Source of the DNA: Saprospiraceae bacterium
GTDB lineage: Bacteria > Bacteroidota > Bacteroidia > Chitinophagales > Saprospiraceae
Assembly: GCA_016710265.1 (NCBI GenBank)
Contig: JADJJL010000003.1
Coordinates: forward strand, 15,001 to 79,000
DNA: 64,000 bases
Direction: 5' to 3'
In this document: in pieces, positions 16,969-25,167 of the stretch
Position numbering within the stretch: the first letter of the stretch is position 1
Layout of the letters: each line of letters begins with the position of its first letter
Position numbers and translations under genes: made by a program
Notes under the pieces: generated by a model
Seen by the model: the letters and a program-made list of their open reading frames with translations, nothing else
Databases searched by the model: none
What the model was told of the DNA's origin: nothing

Positions 16969-17030
16969 AAATGATAATTAAAAAACGAGCAATGTTAATA
17001 ATGACAGGATATAACGCCCAAACTGAGCTT

Positions 17031-19121
17031 TTAGTTTTGATCGATCTTTTGCAAAAATTCTTCCTCTGTCCAAATTTCGACGGTGTTAAGTTTTTTTGCT
17101 TTTTCCAGTTTTGAGCCTGCGTCAGCGCCCACCACTAATATGTTTAGATTGCCTGAAACTGCTGAAATATTTTTTGCTCCCGCTTTTTCAGCTAGCTCTT
17201 GCGCTTTTTTTCGATCCATGCTTAAGCTGCCTGTAAAGAGAATGGTTTTACCTGATAAAGGAGCATCGGAAGACACTTGTCTCGGCCGGTCTTCATCGGT
17301 TTGAAGCATTTTGACACCGTGTTTTTCCATCTCCAGAATGATTTTGTAGTTTTCTGAATCCTGAAAATACTGAATGATATTTTCACCCACCACCGGCCCA
17401 ACATCTTTGATTTGTTTGAAGTTTTCAATGGTCCAGCTTTTGAGATCCGGCAAATAGCTCAAATGCTCTGCAATGAGTTTGCTTATTTTTTTACCCAAAT
17501 GATGAATACAAAGCCCGTGTAAAACTCTGTGAATCGGATTCCTTTTAGCTTTATCAATGGCCGATTTTAAATTATCAACGGACTTGCTTCCCAAACCTTC
17601 TAATTTAGAAATTTGATCATAGTTTAAATGGTAAATATCCGCCATATTTCTGATGATACCGAGATTGAAAAATCGTTCAACTAAGGAGGCTCCAAGACCA
17701 TCGATGTCCATCGCATCTTTTGAAACATGGTGAATTAATTTTTGAACGATCTGTGCAGGACAATGAATGTTGGGGCATCTCCAAGCAGCTTCATCCAATT
17801 CTCTGACCAATGGCGTCGCACAGCTTGGGCAGTTTAATGGAAATGCAACAGGATAAGCATCAGCAGGTCTGTTTTCTGGAAAAACTTTAACAATGTATGG
17901 AATCACATCTCCAGCCCTTTCCACCAAAACGCTATCTCCAATGTGGATGTCTCTGGATTTAATAAAGTCCTCATTGTGTAAGGAAATGCTGCTCACTGTG
18001 ACACCCGCTAATGCCACCGGATCTATTTTAGCGACAGGCGTGATGGATCCTATTTTACCCACTTGAAATTCTACTTGTCTAAGGACCGAAGTAGCTTGTT
18101 TGGCTTGAAATTTAAAGGCCACGGCCCATCTTGGATGATGCGAGGTGTAACCGCATTGTTCCTGCATTTCAAGACTATTCAATTTAATCACCATTCCATC
18201 CAGTTCGTAATCATACCGGTCTCTTTTTTCAGCCCATTCCTGTATAAATTCGAAAACTTGTTCGATACCTGTGCATAATTTTTTCTCAATGCTGGGTACT
18301 TTAAAACCTAGTTCCTGTGCAAGGTTTATGAGGTTCAATTGGGTTTTATAGTTGGGAATTTTATTTTCACCAGAAGAGTTGGTTGCATAAGACATTTGGA
18401 AAATGAAAAGATCTAATTTTCGAGTGGCCGTTTCGTTTGGATCTTTCACTCGCATCACTCCGGTTGCTGCGTTTCTTGGATTGGCAAGTAAGGGAAGTCC
18501 GTCTTGCTCCCGGTCTTTGTTTATTTTAATAAAATTGTCCTTTCGAATCAAAGCTTCTCCTCTTAATTCAGCTTTAGAAATTCCGTGTTTTGAAAATGGC
18601 GCCATCAATGGCAATGATTTAATGGTCCTGGCATTGGCTGTCATTTCTTCTCCTTTGGCACCATCACCTCTTGTGGCTGCTCTGACCAATTGGTCATTTT
18701 CATAAACAACAGCCATACTTCCGCCATCAAATTTTGGTTCCACGATGTATTCCAAAGCTTGATCTTCAGGAACACCGCAAAGTTTTTTTATTCTTTTATC
18801 AAATTCTTGGAGGTCTTCAAGATTGTAGGTATTGTCCAAAGAAAGCATGGGTGTTAAGTGCGCCACCGAATCAAAACTTGATTTGAGATCAGAAGAAACC
18901 CTTTGCGTTGGAGAATCGTTGGTGATCCAGTCTGGATGCTGGTTTTCAGTACTTTCAAGAATTTTGTAAAGCAAATCGTATTCATAATCCGAGATGAGGG
19001 GATTGTCCAATACGTAATACTGATGTTCGTGGAATCTCAGGATCTCTGATAATTTTAAATAGTCAGTGTTGGTTAATGCTTCCGTATTATTTAAAAAAGC
19101 TTTGTAATCCAAGTTTGGCAT
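17031..19121 (-). CDS. ligA: NAD-dependent DNA ligase
   Basis: About 696 aa, the full family length. The adenylation domain carries the catalytic lysine in EPKFDGGS (about residue 130). It is followed by the OB fold (VGKIGSITPVAKIDPV), a four-cysteine zinc finger (CPSCATPL and CPNIHCPAQ), helix-hairpin-helix repeats (LEGLGSKSVDNL, IKDVGPVVGENI) and a C-terminal BRCT domain (GKTILFTGSLSMDRKKAQ). It seals nicks in replication and repair with NAD as the AMP donor. ATG at 19121 is preferred to a TTG at 19130. A well-formed promoter lies at 19168-19197. Confidence 0.98.
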   Translation of the reverse strand: MPNLDYKAFLNNTEALTNTDYLKLSEILRFHEHQYYVLDNPLISDYEYDLLYKILESTENQHPDWITNDSPTQRVSSDLKSSFDSVAHLTPMLSLDNTYNLEDLQEFDKRIKKLCGVPEDQALEYIVEPKFDGGSMAVVYENDQLVRAATRGDGAKGEEMTANARTIKSLPLMAPFSKHGISKAELRGEALIRKDNFIKINKDREQDGLPLLANPRNAATGVMRVKDPNETATRKLDLFIFQMSYATNSSGENKIPNYKTQLNLINLAQELGFKVPSIEKKLCTGIEQVFEFIQEWAEKRDRYDYELDGMVIKLNSLEMQEQCGYTSHHPRWAVAFKFQAKQATSVLRQVEFQVGKIGSITPVAKIDPVALAGVTVSSISLHNEDFIKSRDIHIGDSVLVERAGDVIPYIVKVFPENRPADAYPVAFPLNCPSCATPLVRELDEAAWRCPNIHCPAQIVQKLIHHVSKDAMDIDGLGASLVERFFNLGIIRNMADIYHLNYDQISKLEGLGSKSVDNLKSAIDKAKRNPIHRVLHGLCIHHLGKKISKLIAEHLSYLPDLKSWTIENFKQIKDVGPVVGENIIQYFQDSENYKIILEMEKHGVKMLQTDEDRPRQVSSDAPLSGKTILFTGSLSMDRKKAQELAEKAGAKNISAVSGNLNILVVGADAGSKLEKAKKLNTVEIWTEEEFLQKIDQN

Positions 19122-19167
19122 AAAGGACAATTTTTATACTTATAAAATAATCACAATAATTAAAGGG

Positions 19168-19197
19168 CAAAACTAACATAAAGATGAATAAGCCAAA
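19168..19197 (-). promoter_or_regulatory. Promoter of ligA
   Basis: On the minus strand a TTTG at 19197-19194 is followed after 18 nt by TAGTTTTG at 19175-19168. This matches the Bacteroidota housekeeping sigma consensus (TTTG, about 19 nt, TAnnTTTG). The start codon is about 46 nt downstream. Confidence 0.7.
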
Positions 19198-19212
19198 TCG
19201 AAATGGATTAAT

Positions 19213-19220
19213 TACCTTTG
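19213..19220 (+). promoter_or_regulatory. -7 promoter element for the M3 peptidase gene
   Basis: TACCTTTG is a perfect TAnnTTTG. It lies 95 nt before the ATG at 19316 and back to back with the ligA promoter. No good -33 element is visible. Confidence 0.45.
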
Positions 19221-19315
19221 CCTAAATTCATAAAACGGTCCTCTTATTTATTTTTTATGGATTTTTCCTGTTTTTATTAGAATCAAATTTTTTAGAACCT
19301 TCAATCTTAATCTGT

Positions 19316-21433
19316 ATGAAATTTGCATTTTGGATGATTTTCCTTTTAATAATGAATATATCTTGTATGACTAAAACCGATCAAGCCACCAAAGAATTTA
19401 CAGTTTTGAAAAAATGGGAAGGACCTTATGGGGGAGTTCCGGCATTTGATAAAATCGATATTCAAGAATTTATTCCTGCAACGGAAGTGGCATTGCGTGA
19501 AAAGGCTTTAGAAATAGATTCCATTGCCCATCAATCCGAAAAACCCAGTTTTGCCAATACGATCGAGGCTCTTGAAAAAACAGGCTCTACTTTTAAAAGA
19601 TTACAAGCCGTTTTTTATATTTGGACGAGCAATATGGCATCCGATGAATTGGATTCTATTCAACAAATTTTAGAGCCTAGATTTGCTGGTTTTAATGATT
19701 CTGTGATTCAAAATAAAGCCTTGTTTGATCGAATTGAAGCGGTGTATAAAGCTGATCAATCCAATCTAAATCCTGAGCAGAAAAGATTGTTGTGGAGATA
19801 CTACACCAATTTTAGTTTGGCCGGAGCAAAGTTGGATGAAGAATCTAAGAAAAAGGTAGCAGAAATTAATCAGAAACTGGCTGGACTGTTCACTAAATTC
19901 TCTCAAAACCAATTGGCGGATGAATCTGAAAAATATGTAGAAATAAGTGATGAAAAAGATTTGGACGGATTGCCTGAGAATATGAAAGAGGCGGCTGCAA
20001 AAGCAGCAGAAGCCAAAGGCAAAAAAGGAGTTTGGTTGATTTCCAATACGCGTTCTGCAGTGGAACCATTTTTGAGTTTTGCACACAATAGAAGTTTGCG
20101 TGAAAAAGTGTGGAGAATGTTTATTAACAGAGGTGACAATGGAGATCAAAATGACAACAATGCGATCATTCCACAAATATTAAAGTTGAGGGCACAAAGA
20201 GCTAAAATTATGGGATATGAAACCCACGCGCACCTCAGACTTGCCGATAAAATGGCCAAGACTCCTGAAAATGCTTTGTCCTTGCTGGAATCCGTTTGGC
20301 CATTTGCCACCCAAAGAGTGAAAGAAGAAGTGGCGGATATGCAAAAAATCGCTGATCAAAATAAAGACAATATTCAAATTGAAGCATGGGACTATCGATA
20401 TTATGCAGAGAAAGTTAGAAAGGCAAAATATGATCTGGATCAAAATGAAGTGAAACAATATCTACAATTGGATAAATTAAGAGAAGGTATGTTTTTTATG
20501 GCCGGCGAATTGTTTCATTTAAAATTTGAAAAAATAGAAGATGTGCCTGTTTTCCATTCTGATGTAACGGTCTACAAAGTCAGCAATACCGAAAGCAATG
20601 AGCTGGTTGGTCTTTGGTATTTTGATCCTTATGCCCGTAAAGGAAAACGTTCAGGTGCTTGGATGACGGCCTATAGAGAGCAAGAAAAATTTAATGGAGA
20701 TATCAAAACCATTGTATCTAACAACAGCAATTTTATCAAAGGAAAAGAAGGAGAACCAGTATTAATTTCATGGGAAGATGCAGAAACTCTTTTTCATGAA
20801 TTTGGTCATGCCTTACATGGATTGTGTTCTAAGGTCACGTATGCATCTTTATCAGGAACGAATGTAGCGACGGATTATGTTGAATTTCCTTCACAAATTT
20901 TGGAGCGTTGGCTATCCACACCTGAGATTCTTGAAAAATATGCTTTGCATTACCAAACCGGAGAACCAATGCCAGCGAGTCTTTTGGAAAAAATAAAAAA
21001 AGCATCTAAGTTTAATCAAGGGTTTTCCACCGTGGAATATCTTGCAAGTGCTTTGGTCGATATGAAATTGCATTTAGCAGGAGAACAAGACATCGATGCA
21101 GATGCATTTGAAAAATCCACACTTGCTGAATTGGGAATGCCAAAGGAAATTGTGATGAGACATAGAACACCACAGTTTGGACATATTTTTGCGGACGATG
21201 GATATTCCGCAGGATATTATAGTTATTTGTGGTCAGATGTTCTCAGCGCGGATGCATATGATGCGTTTACAGAAGGAAAAGGAGCTTACGATAAGGAAGT
21301 GGGTAAGAGGCTGCATGATTATGTATTTAGTGTCGGAGGAACGATGGACGAATCAGAAGCCTATATGAAATTCCGTGGTAAGAACCCAGACAGAAAAGCT
21401 TTGATGAAAACCCGGGGTTTTGTAGCAGAATAA
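19316..21433 (+). CDS. dcp: M3 family metallopeptidase, peptidyl-dipeptidase Dcp-like lipoprotein
   Basis: A 705-aa zinc peptidase. The N-terminus is a lipoprotein signal with Cys at residue 17 (MNISCMTK). The catalytic motif HEFGHALHG is at about 494-502, and the third zinc ligand is the Glu in DYVEFPSQILERW. Dcp enzymes remove dipeptides from the C-termini of peptides; the lipoprotein signal places this one in the envelope rather than the cytosol. The length and the C-terminal YSAGYYSYLWSDVLSADAYD block fit the Dcp branch of M3. It is convergent with the osmC-like gene, 19 bp apart. Confidence 0.93.
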   Translation: MKFAFWMIFLLIMNISCMTKTDQATKEFTVLKKWEGPYGGVPAFDKIDIQEFIPATEVALREKALEIDSIAHQSEKPSFANTIEALEKTGSTFKRLQAVFYIWTSNMASDELDSIQQILEPRFAGFNDSVIQNKALFDRIEAVYKADQSNLNPEQKRLLWRYYTNFSLAGAKLDEESKKKVAEINQKLAGLFTKFSQNQLADESEKYVEISDEKDLDGLPENMKEAAAKAAEAKGKKGVWLISNTRSAVEPFLSFAHNRSLREKVWRMFINRGDNGDQNDNNAIIPQILKLRAQRAKIMGYETHAHLRLADKMAKTPENALSLLESVWPFATQRVKEEVADMQKIADQNKDNIQIEAWDYRYYAEKVRKAKYDLDQNEVKQYLQLDKLREGMFFMAGELFHLKFEKIEDVPVFHSDVTVYKVSNTESNELVGLWYFDPYARKGKRSGAWMTAYREQEKFNGDIKTIVSNNSNFIKGKEGEPVLISWEDAETLFHEFGHALHGLCSKVTYASLSGTNVATDYVEFPSQILERWLSTPEILEKYALHYQTGEPMPASLLEKIKKASKFNQGFSTVEYLASALVDMKLHLAGEQDIDADAFEKSTLAELGMPKEIVMRHRTPQFGHIFADDGYSAGYYSYLWSDVLSADAYDAFTEGKGAYDKEVGKRLHDYVFSVGGTMDESEAYMKFRGKNPDRKALMKTRGFVAE

Positions 21434-21452
21434 GATTGGAATTCAAATAGGT

Positions 21453-21860
21453 CTAAGTCCAGTGGATGGTCAGCGTCTCTTCCAGATTTTGGCTGAGACT
21501 ACGACCCACCGGGCAAGTTTTGGCTGCGTTGGTTAATATGGCTTTTTGTTTGTCGGAATATTCAATTTCAGGCATGTAGATATCTACCTCAATCCTTGCA
21601 ATTCTTCTTGGGTTTTCGGCCATTACTTTGAGCACTTCTGCTTTTGCTCCATCGATATTGATGTCATGCGTTTTTGCTGCAATTCCCATAATTGAAAGCA
21701 TACAGGCTCCAAGGGCTGTAGCCACCAAGTCTGTTGGAGAAAATGCCTCCCCTTTTCCAAAATTATCAATCGGTCCATCTGTTTGGATCACTTGGCCGCT
21801 GCGTAAATGGGTGCAGACGGTGCGAATATCTCCTTCATATAGTACGGTTGAAGTTTTCAT
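21453..21860 (-). CDS. OsmC family protein
   Basis: A 135-aa protein of the OsmC/Ohr superfamily. The redox cysteines are seen in ATALGACMLSIMGIAAKTH (about residue 53) and AAKTCPVGRSL (about residue 115). These proteins detoxify organic hydroperoxides or handle related thiol chemistry. It is distinct from the OsmC at 13902: the N-terminal GPIDNFGKGEAFSPTDL is the variant common in Bacteroidota. Its ATG overlaps the phoH stop by 4 bp, so it is translationally coupled to phoH. Confidence 0.9.
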   Translation of the reverse strand: MKTSTVLYEGDIRTVCTHLRSGQVIQTDGPIDNFGKGEAFSPTDLVATALGACMLSIMGIAAKTHDINIDGAKAEVLKVMAENPRRIARIEVDIYMPEIEYSDKQKAILTNAAKTCPVGRSLSQNLEETLTIHWT

Positions 21861-22852
21861 TCTTCTTCCATTTTGGTATTTCTTTCTGCTTCTCTGGATT
21901 GGTTGAGTTCATCGTAAGCCTTGAGTATTTCTTTGACCAAGCGATGACGAACTACATCATCAATGGTTAAGTGGATGGTCGTGATACCTTTGATTTTACC
22001 CAGAATATTGGCTGCTTGTTTTAAACCTGAAGTTTGTCTGTAAGGAAGATCTATTTGGGAAAGGTCGCCGGTGATAATACATTTAGCAGTAGGTCCCAAT
22101 CTGGTTAAGAACATTTTCATCTGAAGTGCGGATGAATTTTGTGCCTCATCCAAAATGATAAAAGCATTGTCCAGCGTACGTCCTCTCATAAAAGCAAGTG
22201 GTGCAATTTCGATGACCCGATTTTGAATGTATAGTTCAAGTTTTTCTGCCGGAATCATGTCATCCAATGCATCATACAATGGTCTTAAGTAAGGGTCTAT
22301 TTTCTCTTTTAGATCGCCGGGAAGAAATCCGAGGTTTTCTCCTGCTTCTACTGCGGGTCTGGTGAGGATAATTTTTTTAACAAATTTGTTTTTTAATGCT
22401 CTCACCGCGAGTGCTACTGCAGTATAGGTTTTACCTGTTCCGGCCGGACCTATGGCGAATACAACATCATTCTCTTCAACGGCTTGCACCAAGAGCAGTT
22501 GATTTTTAGTCTTGGCATAAATGGTTTTTCCTTCTCGTCCGTGCACGAGCACATGCCTATTTTCAAGATGAGGCATTTGTTGTTGATAGGGATTGTTGCC
22601 TTGAATCAGATCTTCGATGGTTTGGTTGGAGAGTTCCTTCTGATCTTTGAGTAATCTCACCATGGTTTCTACCTTGTCCTTTACTTCTTGGGACTCTTTT
22701 TTTCTGCCGGAAATTTTCAATTGATTGCCTCTGGAACTGATCAGTATGTCCGGATATGCTTTTCTAAGAATGTTGAGTTTTGAATTATTTTCACCAAGAA
22801 GGTCAATAGGATCAATGTTCTCAATGTTTAAGATAATTTCGCTTTGGGTCAA
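21857..22852 (-). CDS. PhoH family ATPase (PhoL/YbeZ type)
   Basis: A 331-aa protein with an N-terminal KH-like region, then the PhoH ATPase domain: Walker A GPAGTGKT at about 135-142, RPAVEAGENLGFLPGDLKEK, Walker B AFIILDEAQN and TRLGPTAKCIITGDLSQID. PhoH/YbeZ proteins are RNA-associated ATPases linked to rRNA maturation and stress. The conserved frame begins with MTQSEIILNI at a TTG codon (22852), and no suitable ATG lies before the conserved region. It is followed, with a 4-bp overlap, by an OsmC gene. Confidence 0.93.
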   Translation of the reverse strand: MTQSEIILNIENIDPIDLLGENNSKLNILRKAYPDILISSRGNQLKISGRKKESQEVKDKVETMVRLLKDQKELSNQTIEDLIQGNNPYQQQMPHLENRHVLVHGREGKTIYAKTKNQLLLVQAVEENDVVFAIGPAGTGKTYTAVALAVRALKNKFVKKIILTRPAVEAGENLGFLPGDLKEKIDPYLRPLYDALDDMIPAEKLELYIQNRVIEIAPLAFMRGRTLDNAFIILDEAQNSSALQMKMFLTRLGPTAKCIITGDLSQIDLPYRQTSGLKQAANILGKIKGITTIHLTIDDVVRHRLVKEILKAYDELNQSREAERNTKMEEE

Positions 22853-22988
22853 ATTTTTTCTTTTATAATTTTATATGAATGAAATACAAACCAAATAGAG
22901 GATATATTAGTTTAATGAAGTACAAATTTATGGGAACTATTGGATTTGACTATATTTCCTGTATTATTTAATAAAAAATTTCAATATT

Positions 22989-23759
22989 TTGCACGTAAAG
23001 CCAACATTAGTAAGCATTTGTTCAGATTTTGGGGATAGTGATTATCGGGTATCCGCTCTTAAAGCCAGAATTCTTGGGGCAAATCACCCGATCGAAGTGG
23101 TAGACATTAGCCATCAAATCAATCCTTTTGATTTGGTGGAAGCCGCTTTTGTGATTTCAAATGCCTTTATATTTTTTCCGGTTGGATCCATTCATGTGGT
23201 TTGGGTTTTTAATTCAGGCTTGGATCGGGGGATATTGCTTGCAAGATATCAAAATCACTATTTTATTTTACCCGATAATGGAATTCTAAGTCTTATCACA
23301 GGTGCGGATCGACCCGAAAAGCTTTATCGCATTAGTGATGATTCTTTTGAGTTTAGGGATAGGATTTCTTCAGCAATACGAGTTTTAATCGGGGAAGAAG
23401 AAGCCGGGCTGATGTATGATGAATGTGAGGATCCTATTGTAAAAATTAATGTCTCTCCTGTTTATCAAAAAGACCGCATTCAAGCAAGGATTGCATATGT
23501 GGACCATTATGGAAATCTGGTGTTGAATATTCGACAAAAACCATTTGAAGAAGTTGCTGGACAGAAAATATTTTCATTTCAAACATCAAGTCAGCAGGTA
23601 ATTTCTGATTTTTATATCGGAGAAACCAATGCAGAAAATGGAAGTTTTTACAGTTATTTTAACCATGCAGGTTATATGATTTTGGCTTTGTGTGGTGGAA
23701 ATGCAGCCAATACCCTTGATTTAAAAAGAGAAGATATTTTGCAAATCGTTTTTGAATGA
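22989..23759 (+). CDS. DUF62 (SAM hydroxide adenosyltransferase/halogenase-like) family protein, divergent
   Basis: A 256-aa protein of the DUF62 fold. Family features seen are the N-terminal SDFGDSDYRVSALKARIL (usual TDFG..D.YV..MKG), VEAAFVISNAFIFFPVGSIHV, FILPDNGILSLI (usual GPDNG) and the C-terminal barrel segment AYVDHYGNLVLNI. Family enzymes turn S-adenosylmethionine into adenosine and methionine, or use halide. The family triad (Asp of VDPGVG, the Arg seven residues on, and the His of FHGRD) is not kept: here the first is Asn75 (VFNSGLDRG), the Arg is displaced, and the last block reads FEFRD. Activity is therefore doubtful. The start is a TTG; no ATG fits. It overlaps the ABM gene by 4 bp. 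Confidence 0.78.
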   Translation: MHVKPTLVSICSDFGDSDYRVSALKARILGANHPIEVVDISHQINPFDLVEAAFVISNAFIFFPVGSIHVVWVFNSGLDRGILLARYQNHYFILPDNGILSLITGADRPEKLYRISDDSFEFRDRISSAIRVLIGEEEAGLMYDECEDPIVKINVSPVYQKDRIQARIAYVDHYGNLVLNIRQKPFEEVAGQKIFSFQTSSQQVISDFYIGETNAENGSFYSYFNHAGYMILALCGGNAANTLDLKREDILQIVFE

Positions 23760-24067
23760 TACACAGATTTGTCAAAATGTATTTCAGCGAATCTAGTGGA
23801 AAAGAATTTTTTCAAATATTCGAGCAAAGTGTTGAAAAAATTAAGGAATTTAAAGGTTGCCATCAAGTGATTTTACTAAAAGACGTTAATGATGAAAATG
23901 TGATGATGACCTACAGCATTTGGGAGAAAGATGAAGATTTACAAAATTATCGCACATCAGATTTTTTTAAAAACACATGGAATAAAACCAAATTACTGTT
24001 TGTTCAGAAAGCAGAGGCGTGGAGTATGAAAGATTACAAGGCAAATGAAAATTCAATAAAAGAATGA
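23756..24067 (+). CDS. ABM-domain protein (antibiotic biosynthesis monooxygenase-like)
   Basis: A 103-aa single-domain protein with the dimeric ferredoxin-like ABM fold pattern: MIHRFVKMYFSESSGKEFFQ, the helix IFEQSVEKIKEFKGCHQVIL, then MMTYSIWEKDEDLQNYRTSD and a final helix into the strand KAEAWSM. ABM proteins include haem-degrading and quinol monooxygenases and many of unknown role; no haem-binding residue can be assigned here. It overlaps the DUF62 gene upstream and the AAA ATPase gene downstream by 4 bp each (ATGA), so the three are tightly coupled. Confidence 0.75.
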   Translation: MIHRFVKMYFSESSGKEFFQIFEQSVEKIKEFKGCHQVILLKDVNDENVMMTYSIWEKDEDLQNYRTSDFFKNTWNKTKLLFVQKAEAWSMKDYKANENSIKE

Positions 24068-25146
24068 GTTTAGAAATTGTGAGACCATTTGCAGAAATTC
24101 AATATGCAAAAGAACTTGAGGCATTGGTCAGAAATGATCCATATCCGAAACCTAAGAGTTGGAAGATGTCGCCTATTTCAGTGTTAACTTATCTGATGGG
24201 CGGAACTTTGCAAGATGGATCCGTGATTTCTACTAAATATTTTGGTTTTCGCCAAACCATGGAATTGGCTATCGCTACACTTTTATCAGATAGAGCCTTG
24301 TTATTGATGGGAATCCCGGGAACTGCCAAGACTTGGGTTTCTGAACATTTAACAGCGGCCATCAGTGGAGATTCCAGTTTGTTGATCCAAGGTACCACAG
24401 GAATTCATGAAGACCAACTTAGGTATGGTTGGAATTATGCTTCATTAATTTCACAAGGACCCTCAGAAGAAGCACTAATCCCTTCACCGGTAATGAGGGC
24501 AATGAATGATGGAAGAATTGTTAGGTTGGAAGAACTTACCAGAATTCCAACAGAGATTCAGGATGCATTAATGACCATTCTTTCTGAAAAGATATTGCCC
24601 ATCCCCGAATTAAAAAAACATGTTCACGCCAAGCAAGGATTTAATCTAATAGCCACCGCCAACGACCAGGACAAGGGAATTTATGAAATGTCTGCCGCGT
24701 TAAAGCGAAGATTTAATATTATTACGATGCCATTGCCTTCAAGCCTTAATGAAGAAATGAACATTGTACAATACAGAATCCAAGACATGCAGAAAATGTT
24801 GGAAATTGACTTGCCTGAAATTAAGAATAAGCAATTGGAGCAATTGGTTACCTTGTTCAGAGAATTAAGGCAGGGTAAAACTTTGGATGGAAAACAAAAA
24901 GTAAGAGCCAGTAAAGCACATTTAAGTCCCGCTGAAGCAATATCCATTGTGCATCATGCAAGGATCCAAAGTCACTATTTTAATCAAAATAAATTAACCC
25001 CACAAATTATCGCCCCGGTCATCGTACACACCTTAAGGCAAGTGGATTCGGATGAAACCATTATTTTGCAAGAGTACAATGAAGCGGTATTAAAAAAACG
25101 TGCGGATTGGAAAGAATGGTATCAAGCTTTTAAAGAACTACTCTAG
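24064..25146 (+). CDS. MoxR-class AAA ATPase, YehL-like
   Basis: A 360-aa ATPase. Walker A is GIPGTAKT at about 83-90. Walker B is RIVRLEELTRI with Glu-Glu in place of the usual Asp-Glu. Sensor 1 is LIATANDQDKGIYEM, followed by SAALKRRFNII with the arginine finger. The sequence fits the YehL subgroup of MoxR proteins rather than classical MoxR. YehL-type ATPases are normally encoded with a DUF5682 protein, a VWA protein and a SWIM-domain protein. None of these follows here: the next gene is an acyltransferase on the other strand. It is the last gene of the DUF62-ABM-AAA operon. Confidence 0.82.
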   Translation: MSLEIVRPFAEIQYAKELEALVRNDPYPKPKSWKMSPISVLTYLMGGTLQDGSVISTKYFGFRQTMELAIATLLSDRALLLMGIPGTAKTWVSEHLTAAISGDSSLLIQGTTGIHEDQLRYGWNYASLISQGPSEEALIPSPVMRAMNDGRIVRLEELTRIPTEIQDALMTILSEKILPIPELKKHVHAKQGFNLIATANDQDKGIYEMSAALKRRFNIITMPLPSSLNEEMNIVQYRIQDMQKMLEIDLPEIKNKQLEQLVTLFRELRQGKTLDGKQKVRASKAHLSPAEAISIVHHARIQSHYFNQNKLTPQIIAPVIVHTLRQVDSDETIILQEYNEAVLKKRADWKEWYQAFKELL

Positions 25147-25167
25147 ATTTTATAAGGATAGAAATAC

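Noticed and set aside
24064..25146. Part of a known MoxR-VWA conflict or defence island
   Set aside because: No VWA, DUF5682, effector or restriction genes are adjacent, so a defence role has no support.
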